A DNA stretch of 40,169 nt from Flavobacterium sp. UGB4466. GTDB lineage: Bacteria; Bacteroidota; Bacteroidia; Flavobacteriales; Flavobacteriaceae. Below the pieces are notes generated by a model, which saw only the letters and a program-made list of their open reading frames with translations, was not told the DNA's origin and made no database searches. Location of the stretch: assembly GCF_903469665.1 (NCBI RefSeq), contig NZ_CAGKLC010000041.1:1-40169 (forward strand). Reading direction: 5' to 3'. Made by a program: the position numbers and the translations under genes. This document shows, in pieces, positions 16,672 to 25,559 of the stretch (position 1 is the first letter of the stretch; every line of letters starts with the position of its first letter).

Positions 16672-17868
16672 TTATTTCTTATTGTAAACCAAAAGAGCTT
16701 CTTTTAAAATGTTTACAGCAGTAACCAAATCTTTTTTGTTTAAAACGTACGCAATTCGAACCTGATTCAGTCCCATTCCCGGTGTTGAGTAGAATCCGGC
16801 AGCGGGAGCAACCATAACCGTTTCTCCATTCAGATCGTAACTTTCTAAAAGCCATTGTGCAAAATTTTCAGAGTTGTCAATCGGTAATTGTGCGATGCAG
16901 TAAAACGCTCCTTTTGGTTTCGTCACAATAACGCCTTCAATTTTGTTCAATTCTGCGATTAAAGTGTCACGACGCTCTTTGTATTCGGAAATTACCTCGT
17001 CAAAATAACTTTGCGGAGTATCTATTGCCGCTTCACATGCAATTTGCTCGATAGTAGGAGGACTCAGACGTGCCTGTGCAAACTTCATTACAGTTGCCAA
17101 CACCTCTTTGTTTTTGGTTACCAGACATCCAATTCTGGCACCACACATGCTATAACGTTTAGAAACAGAATCAACCATGATCACATTTTGCTGAACATCT
17201 TCCAAATTCATTACAGAAAAATGTTCGTCGTCTCCGTCGTATAAAAACTCGCGATAGACTTCGTCAGCAATCAGGTATAAATCGTGTTTTTTTATTAAGC
17301 CTGCCAATTGTCTGATTTCTTCTTCAGAATATAAATATCCGGTTGGATTTCCGGGATTACAAATTAATATGGCTTTTGTTTTTGTGGTAATGAGTTTTTC
17401 AACTTCTTCAATACTTGGTAAAGCAAATGCCGTTTCGATAGTCGAAACTAAAGGAATAACTGTTGCACTTGTTGAAGATGCAAATGCATGGTAATTAGCA
17501 TAAAAAGGTTCCGGAATGATAATTTCATCTCCCGGATCTGTAATTGTGGCCAGCGCAAATAGTAAGGCTTCAGAACCACCAGTAGTAACAATGATGTCTT
17601 CTGTATCAACGTTTACATTTTGACGCTGGTAAAATTGAGCTAATTTTTTTCTATAGCTTTCATATCCGGCTGACGGACTATATTCTATAAGGGTTAAGTC
17701 AATATTTTTTACCGCCTCGATGGCCACTTCGGGTGTCTTGATATCCGGTTGACCAATGTTTAAATGATACACTTTGTGTCCTTTTTTCTTTGCTAAATCA
17801 GCAAAAGGAGCAAGTTTACGTATCGGTGATTCGGGCATGTTTCTGCCTTTGTGTGAGATTGTTGGCAT
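16672..17868 (-). CDS. Class I/II PLP-dependent aminotransferase (aspartate aminotransferase-like)
   Basis: 398 residues of the fold-type I aminotransferase family. The PLP-binding Lys is K237 in VDSVSKRYSMCGARIG, with R245 nearby. N174 in NPGNPTG, D202 and Y205 in ADEVYREF contact the cofactor, and R371 in NQVRIAYV is the expected carboxylate-binding Arg. The N-terminus IRKLAPFADLAKKKG and HLNIGQPDI fits the bacterial AspC/class Ib group, so aspartate or a related amino acid with 2-oxoglutarate is the likely pair; exact substrate is not readable. It is divergent from the aspartyl protease gene across 123 bases, which hold a 12-base palindrome at 17887-17898. Confidence 0.88.
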   Translation of the reverse strand: MPTISHKGRNMPESPIRKLAPFADLAKKKGHKVYHLNIGQPDIKTPEVAIEAVKNIDLTLIEYSPSAGYESYRKKLAQFYQRQNVNVDTEDIIVTTGGSEALLFALATITDPGDEIIIPEPFYANYHAFASSTSATVIPLVSTIETAFALPSIEEVEKLITTKTKAILICNPGNPTGYLYSEEEIRQLAGLIKKHDLYLIADEVYREFLYDGDDEHFSVMNLEDVQQNVIMVDSVSKRYSMCGARIGCLVTKNKEVLATVMKFAQARLSPPTIEQIACEAAIDTPQSYFDEVISEYKERRDTLIAELNKIEGVIVTKPKGAFYCIAQLPIDNSENFAQWLLESYDLNGETVMVAPAAGFYSTPGMGLNQVRIAYVLNKKDLVTAVNILKEALLVYNKK

Positions 17869-17991
17869 GGGTTTTATTTATTGAAGTGCAAATTTGCATT
17901 TTTTTTTCGAATTTAACGTAAACATTACAGGTACTTATTAATTTGTAGTAATTATCGATATTTTTAGTAATTTTATCTTAAAATTTTATCA

Positions 17992-19317
17992 ATGAGAAAA
18001 CATTTCATGTTGTTTTTTGGGCTTTTCACAGCTTTTACACTTCAGGCGCAAGAAGATTTTCAAATAGAAAATCGTGCCTCTAAGGTTACTATACCTTTTA
18101 CATTAATTAATAATCTGGTTTTTATTCCTATAAAAGTAAATGGAGTAGAACTAAATTTCCTGTTAGATTCGGGTGTTGAAGAAACCATTTTGTTCAGTAT
18201 GGAAGAAAAACAGGAAGTTAGTTTTAAAAATGTTCAGAAAATTAAGCTCAGAGGTTTAGGAAGTGAAGACGAAATTGAAGGTTTGAAATCGACCAATAAT
18301 GTTTTAGAAACCCATGGTTTAAGATCGAACAATCATTTACTGTATGTTATTGTGGATCAATCTTTTAATTTATCATCACACATTGGAATTCCGGTGAATG
18401 GCATTATTGGATATAAATTTTTCAAAAACAACCTCGTTGAGTTAAACTATCAAAAGAAGAAGATTGTTGTTCATCAGAATAATGAAGAAACTCTAAAAAA
18501 ACTGAATAAAAAATTTAAAGCAGTCCCGATTACGATCGAAAGATCTAAACCGTATCTGTATACAACTGCATTTGTAGACAATGTTGCTGTGCCCGCAAAA
18601 ATGTTAATCGATATTGGTAATAGTGATGCTTTTTGGATTTTTAAGAATGATATTATAAAATTACCGACTAAAAATTTTCCTGATTTTCTTGGGAAGGGTT
18701 TCAGTGGTGATATCGAAGGACATCGTGCCAAAATTGAAAAGTTTTCTATAGGGGAGTTCAATTTTAAAAACCCCATAGTGGCTTTTCCGGATTCAAGTTC
18801 GATTCGAAATGTGAAGATGGTGCCCGGGCGAATTGGTTCTGTTGGCGGGGAAGTTTTAAAACGATTTACGGTCGTATTGGATTATGCGGATAAAATACTG
18901 TATCTTAAGAAAAATAGTAAATTTTCAGAACCGTTTACTTATAATAAAAGCGGAATTACAGTGCAGCATAACGGACTTCAATGGGTTCAGGAAACGGTTC
19001 ATCTGGAGACGGTAAAAGTTGTTAATTCAGTTGAAGAAGCAGGTTATCTAGGTAAAAAAAATGATGATTTCAGATACAAGTTCTCCTTAAAACCGGTTTA
19101 TGAAATTGTAAACATCCGTAAAAATTCAGCCGCAGAACGTTGTGGATTGAAAACGGGAGATATTATTGTTCGAATTAATCGCGCACTTCCATACAGATAT
19201 ACGTTGCAGCAGATTAATTCACTTTTAAAATCTGAAGAAGATGTTTGGATAGATTTAGAAATAGAAAGAAATAGTCTCCTTTTAAAATTCAGATTTAAAC
19301 TGGAAGATGAATTGTAA
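17992..19317 (+). CDS. Retropepsin-like aspartyl protease with C-terminal PDZ domain
   Basis: 441 residues with a signal peptide (about 1-20, ending LQAQ), so exported. Two retropepsin-like lobes lie in tandem. Lobe 1 has the catalytic triplet LLDSG at D59-S60-G61 and ends NGIIGYKFF. Lobe 2 has LIDIG at D207-I208-G209 and ends VGGEVLKRFTVVLDY. A PDZ domain covers about 365-435 (IRKNSAAERCGLKTGDIIVRIN). The fold implies a single-chain, pepsin-like dimer with two aspartates. The middle residue of the second triplet is Ile rather than Thr/Ser, which is uncommon and may lower or alter activity. Substrate unknown. It precedes the T9SS type B cluster by 122 bases but that cluster has its own promoter, so a link is not established. 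Confidence 0.8.
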   Translation: MRKHFMLFFGLFTAFTLQAQEDFQIENRASKVTIPFTLINNLVFIPIKVNGVELNFLLDSGVEETILFSMEEKQEVSFKNVQKIKLRGLGSEDEIEGLKSTNNVLETHGLRSNNHLLYVIVDQSFNLSSHIGIPVNGIIGYKFFKNNLVELNYQKKKIVVHQNNEETLKKLNKKFKAVPITIERSKPYLYTTAFVDNVAVPAKMLIDIGNSDAFWIFKNDIIKLPTKNFPDFLGKGFSGDIEGHRAKIEKFSIGEFNFKNPIVAFPDSSSIRNVKMVPGRIGSVGGEVLKRFTVVLDYADKILYLKKNSKFSEPFTYNKSGITVQHNGLQWVQETVHLETVKVVNSVEEAGYLGKKNDDFRYKFSLKPVYEIVNIRKNSAAERCGLKTGDIIVRINRALPYRYTLQQINSLLKSEEDVWIDLEIERNSLLLKFRFKLEDEL

Positions 19318-19384
19318 TGGGGGTTAGCGCTATTTTTTTGTAGAGATTTTTTTGTAAAGATTTAATTATTAAAGTAAGTTCTAA

Positions 19385-19418
19385 TTGTTTAATAAACATT
19401 ATTATTTCGTTATGTTTG
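19385..19418 (+). promoter_or_regulatory. Promoter of the T9SS type B cluster
   Basis: TTG at 19385-19387, a 23-base spacer (upper end of the usual range) and TATGTTTG at 19411-19418. The start codon at 19440 would have a short leader. Confidence 0.5.
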
Positions 19419-19439
19419 TAAAAAAATAACCGGAAGTCT

Positions 19440-22079
19440 ATGGTGAAAAAATACACTAGTTTCTTGCAATTTGCATTGTTTTTTATTGTTTTGTTGGCTT
19501 GTGTTTCAAAAAGCCAGGCACAATGTGCAGGAACCGACGAGCAACATATAATTTGTGATATTGAAGATCCGGTCAATCAATCAATTTCTTTGTTTTCGTT
19601 GTTGGGAGGTACACCAACTCCGGGGGGGATCTGGACGGATAATAATAATCTAAGAGGTCTGGATCCTGCTACAGGAATGTTAAATGCCCAGCTTATATCA
19701 AGTGGAGGTACTTACCAATACACTTATACCGTAACAACGCCAGGATGTGTTGTAAATAAAGCAATCGTAACCTTAACTATTGGCGCATATTCGGGAATTG
19801 GAACTGAAGCTACAATCTGTAATGACAGAGGAGAGTATAATCTTTTTACGGCATTTAATAGTGTTATTATGGGACCGCATTCCAACGGAACATGGAGGGA
19901 TAGCAGCGGTAGGATTGTAAAATCTACGTTCACGGTACCAAAAGTACAAGTGAAGACCACTTATAATTTTACTTATACAGTACCGCCTGTGCTGGCATGC
20001 GAATCGACACCACTTACTTCTGCCGTGAAGATAACGGTTGTAAGGAAGCCGGAAGCCGGAGATCCAACAGATAAAGAATTATGCGGCACGACTGACTTAG
20101 GGCCTTATGCTAATTTTGACCTGCACGAGCTGCTTTCAGGAGAAGATATGGGAGGTATGTGGAGTGGTCCCGGTATTACTGCATCAACGGGTCATACCGT
20201 TGATCTTCAAGCTTTGTTTGCTACATCAGGAGCGGGAGAGTACAGCTATACCTACACTGTTTTTGCAGTTCCGAATCAGAATATCTGTGAGAATGATAGT
20301 GAAACGGTAAAAATTACACTGGAAAAAAGATTAGATTTTACCGGCGCAAGGGTGTTGGTTGATTCGGATATTTGTGAAGATAAAATTGCAACAGCATCCT
20401 ATACCGCAAGAATTATGCAAGGATCGCAAGTAATTCCGAACGGAGAATATGAAGTTCAGTATACTATTACAGGGCCTACCGTTGCATCAGCAACTGTAAA
20501 GGCTAATTTTACAAATGGGGTATTGGTATTTCCGCTTAGCTCTAATTATTTTAAGCAAATAGGTACATTTACGCTTACGGTGACTAGCATTATAGCTACA
20601 TCCGGTAAAAAATTATGTACCAATATAATTGGTATTTTATCAGATGATTTAATCATTAGTCCATTCCCGCGATTGGATGGTGCAGTATTAACAACCACTC
20701 CGGTCTGCCAGAATCAGGCAGCAATAGTTCAGCTTTCAAATGCTTCGTTATTGGCTAATGGAACTTACAGAATTACTTATAATCTGATGGGAGATAATGT
20801 TGTTACCGGTAGAACAGTAAATATTACAGTTTCCGCTGGGAGTGCAAACTTTGTAATTCCGGCGAGTCTAAATGTAAAAAGCGGATCATCAGCAATTACA
20901 ATTACGAGTATCACAAACATTACAAATCCGACTCCCCAATGTTCGAATGTAGCCAATGTAAAAGGGAATCAGATTATTAATCCTCTGCCAGATGGGACAA
21001 CTATTGTCGTACAGGTCGAAAACTTTTGTTTTGGAGAACCAGTTCCTGTAGCTGTTTCCGGATTAGGAAATTTAACTGACGTTACGCTCTCTTACACACT
21101 TTCGGGTGATAATTCTTCGGTATTACAAACGGTTGTTTTAGCAGTAGCAAACGGAAAAGCTAGTTTTGTTATTCCGCAAGGATTGCTTTTGAATACAGGT
21201 TCTTCAGTAATTATAGCCCGTAATTTAAAGAACAACACTACGTCATGTGATGTTAATTTAAGTAACGTAGTGGATTCTTTTGTGATAAATACTATTCCCA
21301 ACGCTCCTATTGCAACAAGTCCGCAGGTATTTTGTAAAGTGGAGGGAGCAGTAATTACAAATTTAACGCCACGCGGGGCTCAGTACAAATGGTATAGTTC
21401 TGGAACGGCAACTACACCACTTGCAGATACTTATGTTTTAAAAACAGAGCAGCTTTATGTAAGAGAAATTTCTACTGCAAATTGTATTTCTGCACCAACT
21501 CCCGTTTCGGTTGTGGTAAATGATACGCCAGCTCCAACTCTGAATTCAGGTGGGGAAAATTTTTGTGGTTTAAAAAATCCGACAATTGCAGATTTATCCA
21601 AAGCGACCAATGTATCTTCGACAGTTGCGTGGTATGATGCCGAAAATAACGGTAATTTATTGACTTCAACAACTTTGCTTCGCGATAAGGCAACTTATTA
21701 TGGTTTCGATCTTTCGATTGTAACCAGTTGTATTTCTGATGATTATTTAGGGGTTACAGTTTCTTTATTCGATTGTAATCCGGAAGAATATGCTTTTTTT
21801 ATTCCGGACGGATTTTCACCAAACGGAGATAACGTAAATGATACTTTCAGGATTCCGGATATAGAATTTTTATACCCGGATTATACTCTTGAAATCTTCA
21901 ACAGATATGGAAATGTAATGTTTAAAGGAAATAGAAATAAACCTAATTGGGATGGGAGAAATTCCGAATCGGCCGGTTTTGGTGATGGAATTGTACCAAA
22001 TGGAGTCTATTTTTATGTGGTCAATTTTAATAAAGACAACAGACGTCCGCAGCAGGGGCGACTTTACCTGAACAGATAA
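19440..22079 (+). CDS. Repeat-rich surface protein with T9SS type B sorting domain
   Basis: 879 residues: a signal peptide (about 1-28, ending SQAQC), repeats, and a C-terminal type B sorting domain (CHU_C/gliding motility-associated type) from about 785: FFIPDGFSPNGDNVNDTF, LEIFNRYGNVMFKG, NWDGR, VPNGVYFYVV. This domain directs export through the type IX secretion system. The N-terminal third has three modules sharing a G-x-W core (GGIWTD, NGTWRD, GGMWSG) and ending YTYTV or FTYTV. The middle has three modules of about 100 residues sharing YxITYxLxGDN, a xFVIP block and GSSxI. Paired Cys are scattered. The body resembles adhesin-like Ig modules; ligand unknown. First gene of the cargo-PorP/SprF-OmpA trio, 32 bases before the next. 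Confidence 0.88.
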   Translation: MVKKYTSFLQFALFFIVLLACVSKSQAQCAGTDEQHIICDIEDPVNQSISLFSLLGGTPTPGGIWTDNNNLRGLDPATGMLNAQLISSGGTYQYTYTVTTPGCVVNKAIVTLTIGAYSGIGTEATICNDRGEYNLFTAFNSVIMGPHSNGTWRDSSGRIVKSTFTVPKVQVKTTYNFTYTVPPVLACESTPLTSAVKITVVRKPEAGDPTDKELCGTTDLGPYANFDLHELLSGEDMGGMWSGPGITASTGHTVDLQALFATSGAGEYSYTYTVFAVPNQNICENDSETVKITLEKRLDFTGARVLVDSDICEDKIATASYTARIMQGSQVIPNGEYEVQYTITGPTVASATVKANFTNGVLVFPLSSNYFKQIGTFTLTVTSIIATSGKKLCTNIIGILSDDLIISPFPRLDGAVLTTTPVCQNQAAIVQLSNASLLANGTYRITYNLMGDNVVTGRTVNITVSAGSANFVIPASLNVKSGSSAITITSITNITNPTPQCSNVANVKGNQIINPLPDGTTIVVQVENFCFGEPVPVAVSGLGNLTDVTLSYTLSGDNSSVLQTVVLAVANGKASFVIPQGLLLNTGSSVIIARNLKNNTTSCDVNLSNVVDSFVINTIPNAPIATSPQVFCKVEGAVITNLTPRGAQYKWYSSGTATTPLADTYVLKTEQLYVREISTANCISAPTPVSVVVNDTPAPTLNSGGENFCGLKNPTIADLSKATNVSSTVAWYDAENNGNLLTSTTLLRDKATYYGFDLSIVTSCISDDYLGVTVSLFDCNPEEYAFFIPDGFSPNGDNVNDTFRIPDIEFLYPDYTLEIFNRYGNVMFKGNRNKPNWDGRNSESAGFGDGIVPNGVYFYVVNFNKDNRRPQQGRLYLNR

Positions 22080-22111
22080 TTTCTTTTTATAGTATTTAAG
22101 ATAAGTTTCAA

Positions 22112-23047
22112 ATGAAAAAAGTACTACTTTTTATAAGTTTCCTCTTTTGTATCACATCAGCCTCAGCCCAACAGGATCCTGAGTACACCCATTATATGTA
22201 CAACATGAGTGTAGTCAATCCTGCTTATGCGACAGGCGTTCCTGCTATGATGAATTTTGGAGGATTGTACAGAACGCAATGGGTGGGAGCTGTTGGAGCG
22301 CCTAAAACTTTTACCTTTTTCGGACATACAGCTTTAAGCGATAAAATTGAAGTGGGATTATCATTGGTTTCAGATGATATTGGCGACGGAGCAAAAAAAG
22401 AGAATAATTTTTATGCTGATTTTGCCTATGTTTTAAATTTGGGTGGGAAAAATAAACTTTCGCTTGGATTAAAAGCAGGTTATACATCGCTCCAAAGTAA
22501 TTTCAACGGGTTTAAATTAGAGAGTGGGAATGCGGCCAGTGATTTGGCTTTCGCCGAAAATGTAAACGTCACCAAGCCAAATATTGGAGTAGGGGCCTAT
22601 TACTTTAGAGATAATTTTTATGTCGGATTGTCTGTGCCTAATTTGTTGAGTACGAAACACCTTGAAGAAAAATCCGGAATCAACGCTTACGGATCAGAAG
22701 CCATTCATACTTTTTTAACGGCAGGATATGTTTTCCAACTCAATGATAAGGTTAAATTAAAGCCCGCTTTTATGTCAAAATTTGTTCTGGGAGCGCCGGT
22801 TACTTTAGACCTGACGGCCAATGTTTTGTACAATAATAAATTTGAATTGGGTGCGGCCTATAGAGTAAACGATGCTGTAAGTGCTTTGTTGAATATAAAC
22901 GTAACGCCAACTTTAAGAGTGGGCTATGCTTACGATCATACTTTATCGAATATGGGCAGGTTTAATTCAGGTACACACGAAATTATGCTGCTTTTTGATT
23001 TAGACTTATTAGGAAAAGGATATGATAAATCGCCAAGATTCTTTTAA
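22112..23047 (+). CDS. PorP/SprF-family type IX secretion-associated outer-membrane protein
   Basis: 311 residues with a signal peptide (about 1-19, ending ASAQ) and the family opening QQDPEYTHYMYNMSVVNPAYAT, then GLYRTQWVGAVGAPKTFTFFGH and repeated amphipathic strands of an outer-membrane barrel. In F. johnsoniae, SprF is needed for secretion of its neighbouring type B cargo SprB, and similar pairs are widespread; this protein is therefore probably the dedicated partner of the preceding type B protein. Not given the name sprF, because these genomes hold many paralogues. Its stop (TAA) is one base before the next ATG, so the pair is translated as an operon. Confidence 0.9.
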   Translation: MKKVLLFISFLFCITSASAQQDPEYTHYMYNMSVVNPAYATGVPAMMNFGGLYRTQWVGAVGAPKTFTFFGHTALSDKIEVGLSLVSDDIGDGAKKENNFYADFAYVLNLGGKNKLSLGLKAGYTSLQSNFNGFKLESGNAASDLAFAENVNVTKPNIGVGAYYFRDNFYVGLSVPNLLSTKHLEEKSGINAYGSEAIHTFLTAGYVFQLNDKVKLKPAFMSKFVLGAPVTLDLTANVLYNNKFELGAAYRVNDAVSALLNINVTPTLRVGYAYDHTLSNMGRFNSGTHEIMLLFDLDLLGKGYDKSPRFF

Positions 23048-23048
23048 A

Positions 23049-25223
23049 ATGAAAAATAGGAAAAAATTACTCGTTATTATCTTCGTATTTTTAATACAGT
23101 TTTTACAGGCTCAGGATTTTGAATTGGGCAGAGCCAAACGTTTTTTTGATAAAACGCATTATGCTGAAGCTATTATTTTATACGAAAAATTAGCAGAAAA
23201 TAAGCCTTCGCAGGAAGTGATCAGGAATCTGGCAGACTCTTATTTTTACACGAACGATTTGATAAAAGCACAGCGTTATTACCGACTTTTGATCCAAAAT
23301 TATGGTAATGGTTTAGATCGAAATTATTATTTCAGATATGCACAGACTTTAAAAGCAAGCAACAGTTACGACGATGCCAATGCCGCTTTAAAAGAGTATT
23401 ATTCAAAATCAGATCATAGTGATGCGGTTTCTAATTTTGAGAAAGAATTAAAAACTCTGGAGAATGTTTCGGCAATAGGGAAACGGTATGAACTTAAAAA
23501 TTTGGCAATCAATACCCCTAATTCAGAGTTTGGGGCAGTAAAATATAAGGAAAACCTGGTTTTTGCAGGAGTAAAATTAAAGCCCGGATTGTTGGATAAA
23601 AAATTCAAATGGGACAATAAAACCTATTTGAATCTGGTGTCGATTCCTCTTAAAAACAGCAATTCCACGGATTCTATAGTGCATTATTTTGCCAAAGAGT
23701 TAAAAAGCGGGATGCACGAGGCAAACGCGGTTTTTACAAAAGACGGTAAAACGATTTATTTTACGCGAAACAATTCCAAGAATAAAAGCAAGAAAACAAA
23801 CGAGCAGAAAATTTCGAATCTTCAAATCTTTAAAGCCGAACTGGTGGAAGGGAAATGGAAAAATGTAACGTCTCTTCCGTTTAACAGTTCAGAATATTCA
23901 GTAGAACATCCCGCTTTGAGTCCGGATGAAAAAGTGTTGTACTTTGCATCAGACATGTCGGGGACTTTGGGTTCGTTTGATATTTATTCGGTAAATATTA
24001 ATAAAGGAGCATTTGATACACCCCGAAATTTAGGACCAACAATTAATACCGACAAAAGAGAACAATTTCCCTTTGTTTCAACAGATCAAAAACTTTATTT
24101 TTCTTCTGACGGACATTTGGGTTATGGGTCACTTGATGTTTTTGTTTCCGATATTAAAGGAAACGACTATAGTAAACCGTTGAATGTGGGACAGCCTTTG
24201 AATTCAAATGGAGATGATTTTTCTTTTAATATCGATGCCGATACCAAAGAAGGCTATTTTGCTTCCAATAGAGAGGGAGGAAAAGGAAGCGATGATATTT
24301 ATCAGATTAGAGAAATTAAAGATCTGATTGTAGAAGATTGTAAGCAATTCATCGCAGGAATTATTACAGATGTCGATACGAAACTGCCCTTGGAAAATGC
24401 GACAGTGACCTTGCAGAATTCAGATCAAAAGATTCTGAGCTCAACAATTACTTCTGCAGATGGGAAGTTCAGTTTTACAGTGGATTGCGAAAGTTCGTTT
24501 ACGGTTTTAAGCTCCAAGGAAAATTACACAAGTGAATCGAGAACCATCTCTTCCGGAAAAATCAGAGATGCAAGCCATGATGCTTCGATGGCATTAAGAT
24601 CTTTAGAAGTTATAAAACAGGAAGAACTGCAAATCACAGAAAAGAAAAGAAAAGAAGAACAGCAGCTTGCAGAAAAGAAAAGACAGGAGGAAGAAATTGA
24701 TACGAAACGAAGAAAAGAAAGAGAAGCATTGGCTGCTATTGCTTTAAAAGAAGCCGATAAAAAGGCGAAGGCAGATGAAATTATCGCAAAAGATATTAGA
24801 AAGAAAGAGAAAACAGCTCAGATTCTTGCACAGGAAAAAGATGTGGTAAAAGACAGTAAAGGCAGATTAATCATTAAAACCGATCCGATTTATTTTGATT
24901 ATAATCTGTGGTACATCCGAAAAGAATCGAAAGTAGTATTAGGTCGTGTGGTCGAATTAATGAAGAAATATCCAGACATGGTAATCGAAATTGGATCGCA
25001 TACTGATTCAAGAGGAAATGAAAAGTTTAATGCCAATTTATCTCAGAAAAGAGCCAGCTCAACCAGAGATTTTATACTAGAGTCAGGTATTAATGCCAAA
25101 AGGGTAACGGCTAAGGGATATGGGGAATCAGTACCTATTGTGAAATGCAATCCCGATGAGGCCTGTTCAGAAGAAGAACATGAATTGAACAGAAGAAGTG
25201 AATTTGTAATTAAGGACTTATAA
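23049..25223 (+). CDS. TPR/PD40/OmpA-family outer-membrane protein of the type B cluster
   Basis: 724 residues. Order: signal peptide (about 1-22, ending LQAQ); TPR-like helices (about 25-125); WD40-like PD40 propeller blades with YFxSD/YFASN motifs (about 230-430); a carboxypeptidase-regulatory-like beta sandwich (about 435-515); a Lys/Glu-rich helical stretch (about 520-597); and a C-terminal OmpA peptidoglycan-binding domain (about 613-724) with IYFDYNLWYIR, IEIGSHTDSRGNEKFNANLS and NRRSEFVI. OmpA-type proteins of this design regularly follow PorP/SprF genes; the last domain would anchor the complex to peptidoglycan. I use ATG 23049, which gives a good signal peptide; an in-frame ATG at 23022 would overlap the preceding gene by 26 bases and spoil it. 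A terminator follows. Confidence 0.9.
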   Translation: MKNRKKLLVIIFVFLIQFLQAQDFELGRAKRFFDKTHYAEAIILYEKLAENKPSQEVIRNLADSYFYTNDLIKAQRYYRLLIQNYGNGLDRNYYFRYAQTLKASNSYDDANAALKEYYSKSDHSDAVSNFEKELKTLENVSAIGKRYELKNLAINTPNSEFGAVKYKENLVFAGVKLKPGLLDKKFKWDNKTYLNLVSIPLKNSNSTDSIVHYFAKELKSGMHEANAVFTKDGKTIYFTRNNSKNKSKKTNEQKISNLQIFKAELVEGKWKNVTSLPFNSSEYSVEHPALSPDEKVLYFASDMSGTLGSFDIYSVNINKGAFDTPRNLGPTINTDKREQFPFVSTDQKLYFSSDGHLGYGSLDVFVSDIKGNDYSKPLNVGQPLNSNGDDFSFNIDADTKEGYFASNREGGKGSDDIYQIREIKDLIVEDCKQFIAGIITDVDTKLPLENATVTLQNSDQKILSSTITSADGKFSFTVDCESSFTVLSSKENYTSESRTISSGKIRDASHDASMALRSLEVIKQEELQITEKKRKEEQQLAEKKRQEEEIDTKRRKEREALAAIALKEADKKAKADEIIAKDIRKKEKTAQILAQEKDVVKDSKGRLIIKTDPIYFDYNLWYIRKESKVVLGRVVELMKKYPDMVIEIGSHTDSRGNEKFNANLSQKRASSTRDFILESGINAKRVTAKGYGESVPIVKCNPDEACSEEEHELNRRSEFVIKDL

Positions 25224-25239
25224 TTACAATAGTTAAACC

Positions 25240-25271
25240 AACCCGACAGATTTTAAAATCTTGTCGGGTTT
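25240..25271 (+). terminator. Terminator of the type B cluster (CCCGACA hairpin family)
   Basis: AACCCGACAGATTTT at 25240-25254 pairs with AAAATCTTGTCGGGTT at 25255-25270 with one bulged base. Closely similar arms occur in the hairpins at 26064-26096 and 29458-29491. Confidence 0.85.
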
Positions 25272-25360
25272 AATGTTTAAAAAATTAGTTTGAACCTTTT
25301 CTTTTGGCTTCTTTTTTATTTAATTTTAACCCACTGGGTGAAATTGAATAAAGATTAATT

Positions 25361-25502
25361 CTAACACATAGAGACATAGGTATTAATGCTCAAAAAAGGA
25401 CAATAAAAAAGAAATGTTTTTCTTTTACCTGGTTTACTATGTGTATTTTAATTAGTGAAACGCCTTCTCTAAGTCTGGAAAGACTATGTTTCTATGTGTT
25501 AG
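25361..25502. repeat. Inverted repeat with ACACATAGAnACATAG arms
   Basis: CTAACACATAGAGACATAG at 25361-25379 is the reverse complement, with one mismatch, of CTATGTTTCTATGTGTTAG at 25484-25502. GTGAAATTG-like words lie outside both arms. No gene lies between. It looks like a dispersed intergenic element. Confidence 0.75.
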
Positions 25503-25559
25503 CAATTTCACGCAATAGAATTAGTTTTAAAAATAACAATGATTTAAAAAATAATAATT

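Larger units (their letters stand above)
25224..25559. other. Intergenic region, OmpA-family gene to lipoprotein gene
   Basis: 336 bases without a gene. It holds a terminator hairpin (25240-25271) and a large inverted repeat (25361-25502). No promoter for the lipoprotein gene was recognised. Confidence 0.7.
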
